This document shows, piece by piece, positions 21,977 to 30,315 of a stretch of 33,071 bases of DNA. Numbering within the stretch: the first letter of the stretch is position 1; every line of letters begins with the position of its first letter. Source of the DNA: Streptomyces sp. SolWspMP-5a-2 (GTDB lineage Bacteria > Actinomycetota > Actinomycetes > Streptomycetales > Streptomycetaceae); NCBI RefSeq assembly GCF_900091845.1, contig NZ_FMCI01000342.1, positions 1 to 33,071 on the forward strand. Reading direction: 5' to 3'. Under the pieces are notes generated by a model, which was not told the origin of the DNA, searched no databases, and saw only the letters and a program-made list of their open reading frames with translations. The translations under genes and the position numbers were made by a program.

Positions 21977-23251
21977 ATGAACGCGACGTCTGCGCTGATC
22001 CTGCTGGCGCTGTTCGTGTGGGGTCTGTGCGCGCAGCGCGTCGCCAGGGCGGAGCTGACCGCGCCCGTCGTCTTCGTCCTGCTCGGTCTGCTGATGCACC
22101 AGGGCGTCGGACCGGTGGACCTGGCGCCTTCGGCGTCGGCGGTCAAGACGCTCGCGGAGATCACCCTCACCTGGGTGCTGTTCACCGACGCGGCGCGCCT
22201 CTCGGTCCCGTCGGTCCGCGCGGACGTGCGCCTCTACGCGCGGCTGCTGGGCGTCGGGCTGCCCCTGTGCATCGGGCTGGGGGCGCTGCTCGCGGGCGCG
22301 CTGCTGCCGCACCTGTCCTTCTGGGCCGCGCTCTACGTCGGGGCCGCGCTGGCACCCACGGACGCGGCGCTGGGCGCGTCGATGATGGCGAACCCGGTGG
22401 TCCCCGCGCGGATCCGCCGGGCGATCAACGTGGAGAGCGGGCTCAACGACGGTGTCGCCACGCCCTTCGTGGTGCTGGCCCTGGCCGGGATCGCCGCCGA
22501 GGCGAGCGGGGCGGGCCACGAGGGTCCCGCGGGCGCCCTGCTGGACCTGCTGATCGGGCTGGCGTACGGGACGGCGCTCGGCCTGGTCACGGGACGGCTG
22601 CTGCACGCGGCGCTGCGCCGGGGATGGGCGGCCGAGGACTTCGCGGGCGCGGCGGTCCTCGCGCTGGCCCTCTTCAGCTACACCTCGGCGGTCCTGCTGG
22701 GCGGGAACGGGTTCGTGGCCGCGTTCATGTGCGGGCTGGCGTTCGGCGCGGCGCACCGCCGGGGTGCTCCGCGGTGGCAGTTGTCGTTCGCCGAGCAGTC
22801 GGCCGCCGTGCTGTCCCTGCTCGTGTGGCTGCTGTTCGGCGCGGTCGTGCTGCCCGAGGGGTTCCGTCATCTGTCGTGGCAGGCGGTGCTGTACGCGGTG
22901 CTCAGTCTGACGGCGGTGCGGATGGTGCCGGTGCTTGTGGCGCTGCTGGGCAGTGGCCTGGACCGCGGCACCGCGCTGTTCGTCGGCTGGTTCGGTCCCC
23001 GGGGACTGGCGTCGGTGATCTTCGCCCTGCTGGCGGTGGAGGAGCTGGCCCCGGACGCCGCGCGCGAGGTGGTGCCGGTGGTGGTCTGCACGGTGCTGCT
23101 CAGCGTCGTCGCGCACGGCCTCACGTCGGGGCCGCTCGCCGAGCGTTACGGGAAGCGGCGGGGAGACGGGACGGCCGGACCCGCGCAGGGTCCGGGCGCC
23201 GGGGAACTGCCCGTGCGGGGGCTGACGGCGCGACCACCGCGCGGACGGTGA
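21977..23251 (+). CDS. CPA1-type Na+/H+ (cation/proton) antiporter
   Basis: 424 residues. The ATG at 21977 follows AGAGGGA; upstream in-frame starts lack membrane character. About 11-12 membrane segments run from ALILLALFVWGLCAQ (5-19) to VVPVVVCTVLLSVVAHGL (about 375-392), followed by a polar cytoplasmic tail. Transport-core motifs of the CPA1/NhaP-like family are present: ALAPTDAALGASMM (about 121-134), INVESGLNDGVATPFV (about 147-162) with the Asn-Asp pair, and GWFGPRGLASVIFALL (about 336-351). It exchanges Na+ or K+ for H+ across the plasma membrane in pH and ion homeostasis; the preferred ion cannot be read. The gene is convergent with a SHOCT-domain gene and shares a bidirectional hairpin terminator with it. 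Confidence 0.92.
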   Translation: MNATSALILLALFVWGLCAQRVARAELTAPVVFVLLGLLMHQGVGPVDLAPSASAVKTLAEITLTWVLFTDAARLSVPSVRADVRLYARLLGVGLPLCIGLGALLAGALLPHLSFWAALYVGAALAPTDAALGASMMANPVVPARIRRAINVESGLNDGVATPFVVLALAGIAAEASGAGHEGPAGALLDLLIGLAYGTALGLVTGRLLHAALRRGWAAEDFAGAAVLALALFSYTSAVLLGGNGFVAAFMCGLAFGAAHRRGAPRWQLSFAEQSAAVLSLLVWLLFGAVVLPEGFRHLSWQAVLYAVLSLTAVRMVPVLVALLGSGLDRGTALFVGWFGPRGLASVIFALLAVEELAPDAAREVVPVVVCTVLLSVVAHGLTSGPLAERYGKRRGDGTAGPAQGPGAGELPVRGLTARPPRGR

Positions 23252-23274
23252 CGCGTGCCCGCGCGGTGGTCGCG
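23229..23274. terminator. Bidirectional 16-bp hairpin between the antiporter and SHOCT genes
   Basis: CGCGACCACCGCGCGG (23229-23244) pairs perfectly with CCGCGCGGTGGTCGCG (23259-23274); the 14-base loop contains the antiporter stop codon (23249-23251). It lies 10 bp beyond the SHOCT-gene stop, so it can serve both convergent genes. Confidence 0.85.
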
Positions 23275-23283
23275 GCGGCCGGG

Positions 23284-23697
23284 TCAGTGCAGGATCTTCT
23301 CCTTCGCGTGCGCGTACTCCGCCTCCGAGATGTCGCCGTGGGCCTTGAGGTCGGCGAGCCTGGCGAGTTCGTCCAGGTCCCCGGAGGTCGCGGGGCCGCC
23401 CTCGTGGGCCGCGGACGCGGCAGCCGCCCGGTGGAGCGCGGCGTTGCGGCGTGCCTCGCGTTCGCCCATCGCGCCGCCGCGGGCGAGGACGTAGACGAAG
23501 ACCCCGAAGAACGGCAGGCACAGCACGCACAGCAGCCACAGGGTCTTCTCCGGACCGCCCGTGGTGTGGTCGCGGAAGATGTCGGCGACCACCCGGAACA
23601 GCAGGATGAACCACATCGTCGCGAGGGTGATGAACAGGATCGTCCAGAAGGCCCCGAGGAGGGGGTAGTCGTACGCGAGGTACGTGGATGCGTTCAT
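23284..23697 (-). CDS. Membrane protein with PLDc_N-like segment and C-terminal SHOCT domain
   Basis: 137 residues. The ATG at 23697 has GGAGGAG upstream. Two membrane segments are seen: about 12-35 (LLGAFWTILFITLATMWFILLFRVVA) and 51-72 (EKTLWLLCVLCLPFFGVFVYVLAR), the arrangement of the phospholipase D N-terminal-type (PLDc_N) membrane hairpin. A linker follows, then a SHOCT motif at about 107-137 (DLDELARLADLKAHGDISEAEYAHAKEKILH), a short oligomerisation helix pair. The role is unknown; such proteins are small membrane scaffolds. It lies 23 bp downstream of the DUF2252 gene and is almost certainly cotranscribed with it. Confidence 0.85.
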   Translation of the reverse strand: MNASTYLAYDYPLLGAFWTILFITLATMWFILLFRVVADIFRDHTTGGPEKTLWLLCVLCLPFFGVFVYVLARGGAMGEREARRNAALHRAAAASAAHEGGPATSGDLDELARLADLKAHGDISEAEYAHAKEKILH

Positions 23698-23720
23698 GGT
23701 TCTCCTCCGGTCGCTGCTCG

Positions 23721-25136
23721 TCAGGCCGCCCGGACGCTGACCCGGCCGGCCTCGACCGAGTCGAGCAGCGCCTGGTGGTCGCGTTCGTTCTGGTCGGCGT
23801 AGCTCTCGGCGAACCGCGCGACGGCCCGGTCGAAGACGTCCTTGCGACCGAGGTAGGAGGCGATGGCGATCCGGTCCCCCGACCGCGCGTGGGCGCGGGC
23901 GAGCGTCCCGCCGCAGACCTCGCCGAACGCCTCCATGGTGTGCGGCACCTGGCGGGAGGGTTCCGCGATGCCCTTCCAGTCGCGCAACTGCCGTACGTAG
24001 AAGTCCCGTTCCACGCCGTCGGGCGCGTGCACCCGCTCCCAGCCCAGGAAGATGTCACCGGCCGCCTGCATCAGCCGCTGCCCGGCGACGACCCGCTGTC
24101 CCTGGGTGGCGTACTCGCTGGCGCCCGCGTAGGGGGCGAGCACCGACTCGTCGGCCTCCTTGGCCTGGAGCAGCAGGGGGTCGTCGCCGTCCCTGCCGAG
24201 CAGCAGGATGATCCAGCAGCGGGTGCCGACGCTGCCGACGCCGACCACCTTGCGGGCCATGTCGACCATGGTGAACTGCCGCAGCAGATGGGCGCGTTCG
24301 GTGGAGAGGGTCCGCCCGTACCGGGAGACGAGATCGCGGAACATGCCCTCCGTGCGCCGCCGTTCGAAGTCGGGCAGCAGGTCGTCCGCGCGGACCAGGA
24401 TGGGCGGGTCGGAGCGGATGCGCCGCTCCCCGTCGACGACCTCGGTCAGTTTCCCGAACGCCTGGAGGCTGTCGCGGGTGCGCGCCTTGTCCATGACGGC
24501 GGACAGCCGTCTGCTCTCCCGCCGCGGCAGCCGCTCGGAGGCCAGCGCGCGCAGTTGCCCGGCGTCGGCCTTGGCGTACCAGACGTCGAGGTGGCGCATC
24601 CCGGCGTACTCCCGCATCCGCTCCCGGTAGGAGCGCACGGCCGCGAGGACGATCCTGGCGCGTTCGGCGCTGCTGAAGCCGTTCTCGCGTCCCGCGATGA
24701 CCAGGCTGGCGGCGAGTCTCTTGACGTCCCACTCCCAGGGGCCCGGCAGGGTCTCGTCGAAGTCGTTGATGTCGAACAGCAGATGGCGCTCCGGGGAGGC
24801 CAGCAGCCGGAAGTTCAGCATGTGCGCGTCGCCGCAGAGCTGGGCGCGCAGGCCGGTGTCCGGTGTGGTGGCCAGGTCGCCCGCCATGATCGCGGCGGCG
24901 CCCCGGTAGAAGCGGAACGGGGACTCCGACATCCGTCCGTAGCGGATCGGGACGAGGTCCTCGACGCGGCTCCGGGACTCCTTCTCGACGACATCCACCG
25001 GGTCCGCGCGGGTCGCGGCGGGCGCGAAGTCGCCGTGCAGCGAGCGGGGGACCCGGGCCCGCGCCGCCTTGCCGAGGGCGGCGCTCTCCCGCGGAGTCAG
25101 CCGCTGCTCCGGTGTGGTCGTCCCGTGCCTGGTCAC
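23721..25136 (-). CDS. DUF2252 family protein
   Basis: 471 residues. The GTG at 25136 has AGGAGG 8 bp upstream. Family marks are RYGRMSESPFRFYRGAA (66-81), QLCGDAHMLNFRLL (99-112), FDINDFDETLPGPWEWDVKRLAASL (121-145) and VVGVGSVGTRCWIILLLG (about 290-307). The GDxHxxNF and DFDE elements resemble the catalytic and metal-binding loops of aminoglycoside-phosphotransferase-like kinases, so DUF2252 is thought to have a kinase-like fold, but no activity is established to my knowledge. No membrane segments. It is the first gene of a two-gene unit with the SHOCT protein and is divergent from the sugar importer operon. Confidence 0.88.
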   Translation of the reverse strand: MTRHGTTTPEQRLTPRESAALGKAARARVPRSLHGDFAPAATRADPVDVVEKESRSRVEDLVPIRYGRMSESPFRFYRGAAAIMAGDLATTPDTGLRAQLCGDAHMLNFRLLASPERHLLFDINDFDETLPGPWEWDVKRLAASLVIAGRENGFSSAERARIVLAAVRSYRERMREYAGMRHLDVWYAKADAGQLRALASERLPRRESRRLSAVMDKARTRDSLQAFGKLTEVVDGERRIRSDPPILVRADDLLPDFERRRTEGMFRDLVSRYGRTLSTERAHLLRQFTMVDMARKVVGVGSVGTRCWIILLLGRDGDDPLLLQAKEADESVLAPYAGASEYATQGQRVVAGQRLMQAAGDIFLGWERVHAPDGVERDFYVRQLRDWKGIAEPSRQVPHTMEAFGEVCGGTLARAHARSGDRIAIASYLGRKDVFDRAVARFAESYADQNERDHQALLDSVEAGRVSVRAA

Positions 25137-25560
25137 GACACCGCCTCCTCACCCGTCGCCCCGCATGGCCGGGGCCCCGCGACGATGCTCACACCGTCCG
25201 GCGCCGCACGCCTCACCCGTACCGGGTGACCCGGATCGGCGGAGCCGGACGGAGATCCCGCAGGAGAGGCCCGCCGGACGCGCCCGCATGAGACGCCCGT
25301 CAGGAACGCCCGCCGGAGATGTCTCTCGGACGGGTCCCACGAGGCGTGTGGTGCGGTGGTGGCCGCGGGGGCGGGCCCGGGAAAGCCGTGCCGGACCCAT
25401 TGACGCGGAAGCGCTTCGATTCTACGGTCCCGTTCGAACCTGCGGGCGCACGTCGAGATCTCGAACAGCGGAGGGCCGGCCACGGTGACCCGGCCCGCCC
25501 GGCGGAGCACCGGCACACGCACGACCACGTGGACGACGGATCCCAAGGTAAGGGCGGGCA
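25137..25560. other. Divergent intergenic region DUF2252 / sugar importer operon
   Basis: 424 bases. The right part contains the importer promoter and operator (25400-25428). The left part must contain the DUF2252 promoter, but no clear elements were found. Open frames here are Arg/Pro/Gly-rich and lack ribosome sites. Confidence 0.55.
25400..25428 (+). promoter_or_regulatory. Predicted promoter of the sugar importer with a LacI-type operator in its spacer
   Basis: A -35 TTGACG (25400-25405) and -10 TACGGT (25423-25428) are separated by 17 bp. The spacer contains the perfect 10-bp palindrome GAAGCGCTTC (25408-25417), which has the central CG typical of LacI/GalR-family operators. A repressor bound there would exclude RNA polymerase. 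The binding-protein ATG is 133 bp downstream. No LacI gene lies in the window. Confidence 0.65.
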
Positions 25561-26916
25561 ATGGGACGACCTGGCCTCACTCGCAGACAACTACTGGGCG
25601 CGGCAGGGGGGTCGGCGGTGGCCGGGAGCTTCGCCTTCGCGGCCCTCGGCAGCGGCGCCGACGCCCTCGCCTCCACCGCGCGCACCCGGGTGCGCTACTG
25701 GAACCTCTTCAGCGGCGGCGACGGCTACAACATGATCGCGATGCTGGACGCCTTCCGCGGGGCGCACCCGGACATCGCCGTGAAGGACTCGACGCTCCAG
25801 TGGGGCAACCCGTTCTACACCAAGCTCGCGATGGCGGCGGCCGGGAACCGGGCGCCCGACCTGGGCGTCATGCACATCGGCCGGGTGGCGGGGTTCGCGC
25901 CGGGCCGCCTCCTCGACCCGTGGGACGTCGGGCTGCTCGCCGAGTACGGGCTGCGGGAGTCGGACTACAGCCCGGCGCTCTGGCGGCGCGGGGTCATCGG
26001 CGACCGGCTCTACGCGCTCCCGCTCGACGTCCACGTCCAGCTCTGCTTCTACCGCAAGGACGTGCTGCGGAAGGCGGGGCTGCTCGGCGGCGACGACCGG
26101 ATCGTCCCGGTCACGTCGGTCGACGACTGGTTCGGCGTCCTCAAGGAGGCGAAGAAGGCCACCGCGAAGGGGCTCCAGACCATCGGGCTGTGGATCAACG
26201 ACCAGAACTTCCAGTGGTGGTTCTTCGTCGCCTTCTACACCCAGCTCGGCGGCACCTGGTTCAGCGACGACAAAACCGAGGTCACCTTCGACACGGACAG
26301 GGCCGTCCAGGTGCTGGAGTTCCTGCGCCGCCATGTGACCGAGGGGTACGCCGATCCGGCCATGGGGTCGGTGAACGCCGAGCAGTTCGTCAACGGCGCG
26401 CCGTTCGCCTGGGAGGGCAACTGGTCGGTGCCGGTCTACTCCGGCGCGAAGCTCGACTACGGCGCGATCCCGCTGCCGCCCGTCTTCGGCCGCCCCGCCA
26501 CCCACGCCGAGTCGCACGCCTTCGTGCTGCCGCACCAGGCGGACCGCGGCGGCGCCACCGACGAGGCGGCCCACCGGCTCGCCGCCTACGTCGTCACGCA
26601 CGCCAGGCAGTGGGCGGCCGGCGGGCACATCCCCGCCCACCGCCCGACGCTGTCCACCCCGGCCTACCGCGCGCTCACCCCGCAGAACGAGTACGTGTCG
26701 GCCATGGACCACCAGGCCAACGAGCCGAAGGTGTGGTTCGCGGGCTCCACCGGCGTCCTCGCGCAGCGGATCGGCCCGATCGTCGTCTCCTCGACGGTCG
26801 GCTCCGCGAAGCCCGGCGCGGCGGCCCGCCGCATGCGGAGCGAACTGGGCACCCTGCTCGCGATGAGGAACCCGATGGACGGCGAGACCGCCGCGCGGGC
26901 GGGGAGGGCCGCATGA
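25561..26916 (+). CDS. ABC sugar importer, extracellular solute-binding protein (family 1)
   Basis: 451 residues. The ATG at 25561 follows AAGGGCGGG. The N-terminus is a twin-arginine signal: TRRQLLG (7-13), a hydrophobic stretch, and a signal-peptidase I-type end ADALA-S (33-38). No lipobox cysteine is present, although Gram-positive binding proteins are usually lipoproteins. The mature part is a type-1 binding fold: VRYWNLFSGGDGYNMIAMLDAF (after the signal), APDLGVMHIGRV, YALPLDVHVQLCFYRKDVL and NGAPFAWEGNWSV, all typical of carbohydrate binders. Its stop overlaps the next gene by four bases (ATGA). The sugar cannot be identified. The Tat route suggests it folds before export. Confidence 0.92.
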   Translation: MGRPGLTRRQLLGAAGGSAVAGSFAFAALGSGADALASTARTRVRYWNLFSGGDGYNMIAMLDAFRGAHPDIAVKDSTLQWGNPFYTKLAMAAAGNRAPDLGVMHIGRVAGFAPGRLLDPWDVGLLAEYGLRESDYSPALWRRGVIGDRLYALPLDVHVQLCFYRKDVLRKAGLLGGDDRIVPVTSVDDWFGVLKEAKKATAKGLQTIGLWINDQNFQWWFFVAFYTQLGGTWFSDDKTEVTFDTDRAVQVLEFLRRHVTEGYADPAMGSVNAEQFVNGAPFAWEGNWSVPVYSGAKLDYGAIPLPPVFGRPATHAESHAFVLPHQADRGGATDEAAHRLAAYVVTHARQWAAGGHIPAHRPTLSTPAYRALTPQNEYVSAMDHQANEPKVWFAGSTGVLAQRIGPIVVSSTVGSAKPGAAARRMRSELGTLLAMRNPMDGETAARAGRAA

Positions 26917-27851
26917 CGACCGCCGAGACCGTACTCGCCCCGGCCCGCACCGAGCCGGCCACCGCGCGCGCCGTCTTCCGCGGCGGGCAGCGCTTCCAGC
27001 ACGGTGGCTGGTTCGTGGCGCCCTTCCTGACCCTGTTCGCGGTCTTCGTGATCTGGCCGCTGGTGCGGGGTGTCCACCTCAGCCTCACCGACGCCAACAT
27101 CACCGGGACCGGCGAGCGTTTCATCGGCCTCGACAACTACCGGGAGGCGCTCAGGGACCCGCTGATGTGGGACGCCCTGGGCCACAGCGCCTACTTCACC
27201 CTCCTGGCCGTGCCCTGCATCACCGTCCTCGCCTTCCTCCTCGCGATGCTCGCCCACCACGTGGAGCGCGGCCAGTGGCTGTGGCGGCTGTGCTTCTTCA
27301 TGCCCTTCCTGCTGCCGTCGACCGTGGCGGGCAACCTCTGGCAGTGGCTGTTCAACCCCGGCACCGGGATGGTCAACCACGTGTTCGGCCTGCAGACGCC
27401 GTGGCTGACGGACGCGTCGTACGCGATGCCCGCCATCGTCATCGAGACCCTGTGGTGGACGGTCGGCTTCAGCTTCCTGCTCTACCTCGCCGCCCTCCAG
27501 TCCATCCCGGCCCACCTCTACGAGGCGGCGAAGCTCGACGGCGCGGGCGCCTGGCAGCGGACGGTCCACATCACCCTGCCGATGCTGCGCACCATCACCG
27601 GGCTGGTCGTCGCGCTCCAGATCCTCGCCTCGCTCCAGGTCTTCGACCAGGCGGTGGTGATGATGGACTTCGGACCCGGCCCGGAGAACTCGACCCGCAC
27701 CTTCGTCCAGTACACCCTCGAAGAGGGCTTCACCAGTTACCGCGTGGGCTACGCGTCCGCGATCTCCGTCATCTTCTTCGTGATCATCGCGGCCGTCGCC
27801 CTCGCCCGGATGTGGCTGCTGCGCAACCGCACCGAGGAGGCCGCCCGATGA
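26913..27851 (+). CDS. ABC sugar importer permease, MalF/UgpA-like
   Basis: 312 residues. The ATG at 26913 overlaps the binding-protein stop (ATGA), with GGGGAGGG upstream. Six membrane segments are seen, starting WFVAPFLTLFAVFVIWPLVRGV (33-54) and ending ISVIFFVIIAAVALARMWLL. After the fourth is the EAA loop EAAKLDGAGAWQRTVHITLPMLR (204-226), which docks the ATPase. It pairs with the following permease to form the membrane channel. Translationally coupled in a three-gene operon. Confidence 0.93.
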   Translation: MTTAETVLAPARTEPATARAVFRGGQRFQHGGWFVAPFLTLFAVFVIWPLVRGVHLSLTDANITGTGERFIGLDNYREALRDPLMWDALGHSAYFTLLAVPCITVLAFLLAMLAHHVERGQWLWRLCFFMPFLLPSTVAGNLWQWLFNPGTGMVNHVFGLQTPWLTDASYAMPAIVIETLWWTVGFSFLLYLAALQSIPAHLYEAAKLDGAGAWQRTVHITLPMLRTITGLVVALQILASLQVFDQAVVMMDFGPGPENSTRTFVQYTLEEGFTSYRVGYASAISVIFFVIIAAVALARMWLLRNRTEEAAR

Positions 27852-28702
27852 CGACCGCCGTACCCGCGCAGTCCCGCAGGGCCTGGACGCCCGGTCAGAT
27901 CGTCCTCACCCTGCTCGCCACGGCCGTCTCCGCGGTCTTCCTCGCGCCGCTCGCCTGGGGCCTGTTCACCTCGCTCAAGTCGGAGACGGAGGCGGTCGCC
28001 GTCCCGGCCCACTGGCTGCCGAAGCGGTGGACGGGCCAGGCGTGGAAGGCCCTCCTGGACACCGGCAACATCACCGACTGGTTCATCAACTCCCTGGTCG
28101 TCTCCGTCTGTGTGACGTCCGTGGTGCTGCTGGTGAGCGCGCTCGCCGGATACGGCTTCGCCCGCACCGAGTTCCGGGGCAAGGGCGTGCTGATGGGGCT
28201 GGTGATGTCGGGCCTGATGGTCTCCCCCGCGGTGCTCGGGGTCCCCCTGTTCACCACCGTGCAGCAGTTGGGGATGGTGGACACCTACTGGGGCATGATC
28301 CTGCCGCAGTGCGCGCCCGCCGCGATGGTCTACATCCTCTACAAGTTCTTCCAGGGCATCCCGCGCGAGCTGGAGGAGGCGGCCTTCATCGACGGCGCGG
28401 GACGCTGGCGGGTCTTCTTCACCATCGTGGTGCCGCTCTCGCGCCCCTCCCTGGCCGCGGTCGGCATCTTCACCTTCATCGCCTCGTGGAACAACTTCCT
28501 GTGGCCCTACATGGTGACCAACAACCCCGATCTGATGACCATGCCGAACGGCATCGCGACCGTCATGAACTCCTACGGCATCCAGTGGGCCCAGTTGATG
28601 GCGGGCGGCCTGATGGCGGGCCTCCCGCTGATCGTCGTGTTCGTCTTCTTCCAGCGCCAGATCGTGGCGGGCGTGGCCCACACCGGGCTGGCCGGGCAGT
28701 GA
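27848..28702 (+). CDS. ABC sugar importer permease, MalG/UgpE-like
   Basis: 284 residues. The ATG at 27848 overlaps the previous stop by four bases. Six membrane segments, first IVLTLLATAVSAVFLAPLAWGLF (18-40); the EAA loop is EEAAFIDGAGRWRVFFTIVVPLSRP (176-200). It ends the operon. No ATP-binding subunit or glycoside hydrolase follows, so the importer probably uses the shared MsiK-type ATPase known in streptomycetes. It is convergent with the WGR-domain gene. Confidence 0.93.
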   Translation: MTTAVPAQSRRAWTPGQIVLTLLATAVSAVFLAPLAWGLFTSLKSETEAVAVPAHWLPKRWTGQAWKALLDTGNITDWFINSLVVSVCVTSVVLLVSALAGYGFARTEFRGKGVLMGLVMSGLMVSPAVLGVPLFTTVQQLGMVDTYWGMILPQCAPAAMVYILYKFFQGIPRELEEAAFIDGAGRWRVFFTIVVPLSRPSLAAVGIFTFIASWNNFLWPYMVTNNPDLMTMPNGIATVMNSYGIQWAQLMAGGLMAGLPLIVVFVFFQRQIVAGVAHTGLAGQ

Positions 28703-28753
28703 ACGGCGCCGTGCGGGACGCCCGCGCCCGGCCGCTCCGGTTTCCGGCGCCGG

Positions 28754-30187
28754 TCAGCGCAGCCGCCTGATGTCGCCGCGCACCCGGTAGAAGCCGCCCG
28801 ACGCGGGGTGCACCGCGTCCACCACGTACCGGGTGCCCGGCTCCCGCATGGCGCGCGGGAACTGGACGTTCCAGGACCGGTCGTAGCCGTCGGACACGAC
28901 GTGTATCCGGGTCCGTCCGGCCTCCCGCACGCACTCGACGACCACCGTGCCCTCGGGGGCGGCGGCGACGGTGGCCATGGCGGCGACCTCGGTGGCCGGG
29001 GCGTACGTCGGCAGGGCGGCGGCGAGCTTGACGTCGCGGGCGACGGGCACGTGTCCCTGCTGCGCGGACGCGATCGCCGCCTCGCTCGCGTCGACGCACA
29101 CCAGTGAGCCGTCCGTCGTGACCAGGTACAGGCGTTCGTGGCGGTACTGCATGGAGAGCGCGGAGCCGCCGCCGGTGGCGAGCTTCCACAGCCGGGTGCC
29201 GTCCCGGTCGAAGCAGTAGACGGAGGAGGTGGAGTCCCCGGCGAAGACGAACCGCCCGCCGGGCGAGGTGGCGCACGAGTAGACGGGGCCGTCGCAGAGG
29301 TACGTGGCCTCGATCGCCCCGGTCGCCTTCGACAGCCGCTGCACGACCCGCCGTTCGGTCCCGGCGTACACCGCGTCGGCCTCCTGCCAGCCGAAGAGCA
29401 CACCGCCCCGGGTGGGCGTGTGCCACAACTCGGCGCCGCCGTCGGGCGCGTGGGCCGTCACGCCGCCGGTGTGGCCGTGGTAGACGGCGCGGTCGTCGGC
29501 CCGCACCATCCAGGCGTGCTCACCGCGTCCGCCGCGCGCCCACTGGTGTTCGTCCTCGTGGTCGATGACGGTGAGCCGCCCGGCGCGGTCCGCGACGTTC
29601 AGGACGCCCTCGTGGATGTCCAGCCAGAAGATGTCGACCTCGCCGGCGATGTCGTAGGCGGCGTACGGCAGTTTGGAGGACAGGTCGTACACCCGGCCGT
29701 CGTCGCAGCCCGCGTAGATCCAGAAGTCGTCCGCCACCAGGCACTTGACGCCGTCGGGGAGGCGGTAGTGGGCGAGGACCTCGCCGCCGTGGGCCAGCGT
29801 GTAGACGTCGCCCGCCTGGTTGCCGACCCAGCAGCGGTCGTCGTCGATGTGGATGCCGAAGGCCGACGAGCCGGTGGCGAACCGCCACAGCACCGGTGCC
29901 ACGGCGCGCGCGGAGGACGGCGTGGAGGCGACCTCCCGGCGGCTCACCGGGCGCGGCGCGCGCTGTCCCGGCACGGCGGGCACGTATCCCTTGCGCACCT
30001 TCTCAGCGATCTTGCGGGCGGCCGCGGCCCGCGCCTTCTCGGGGGTGGCGAACGTGGACGTCTGGGCCTGTCCCGCGGCGCCGATGCGCCCGTAGCGCAC
30101 GGAGACCTCCAGGACGCCGACCTCCACCTCGTAGAACTTGTGGGCACCGCCGCCGTCCTGGGACAGCTCCAGATACGTCTTCGTCAC
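28754..30187 (-). CDS. WGR-domain protein with C-terminal beta-propeller
   Basis: 477 residues. The GTG at 30187 has GGGGAGGGG upstream. Residues about 3-80 are a WGR domain (KTYLELSQDGGGAHKFYEVEV to RYGRIGAAGQAQTSTFATPEKARAAAARKIAEKVRKGY), the nucleic-acid-contacting module of PARPs also found alone in bacteria; the signature W-G-R reads Y32-G33-R34 here. After a linker, residues about 95-400 form repeated 40-residue blades (WRFATGSSAFGIHIDDDRCWVGNQAGDVYTL, YAGCDDGRVYDL, YSCATSPGGRFVFAGDSTSSVYCFD, LYLVTTDGSLVCVD), that is, a PQQ/WD40-like propeller. The C-terminus (about 420-477) is a separate small domain. No signal peptide, so intracellular. No catalytic PARP domain. Function unknown; a nucleic-acid or protein sensing scaffold is plausible. 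Confidence 0.85.
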   Translation of the reverse strand: MTKTYLELSQDGGGAHKFYEVEVGVLEVSVRYGRIGAAGQAQTSTFATPEKARAAAARKIAEKVRKGYVPAVPGQRAPRPVSRREVASTPSSARAVAPVLWRFATGSSAFGIHIDDDRCWVGNQAGDVYTLAHGGEVLAHYRLPDGVKCLVADDFWIYAGCDDGRVYDLSSKLPYAAYDIAGEVDIFWLDIHEGVLNVADRAGRLTVIDHEDEHQWARGGRGEHAWMVRADDRAVYHGHTGGVTAHAPDGGAELWHTPTRGGVLFGWQEADAVYAGTERRVVQRLSKATGAIEATYLCDGPVYSCATSPGGRFVFAGDSTSSVYCFDRDGTRLWKLATGGGSALSMQYRHERLYLVTTDGSLVCVDASEAAIASAQQGHVPVARDVKLAAALPTYAPATEVAAMATVAAAPEGTVVVECVREAGRTRIHVVSDGYDRSWNVQFPRAMREPGTRYVVDAVHPASGGFYRVRGDIRRLR

Positions 30188-30315
30188 GACAGACCCCTCC
30201 CCGGGTCAGGTCCTGCGGCCTGTTCCGCGGGTCCTTCTGGGAACACCGTAGGAGAGGGCACTGACAACGGCCGGGGCACCGGATCCGACCGCGTCCCGCC
30301 GTACCGGGAAGGCTG

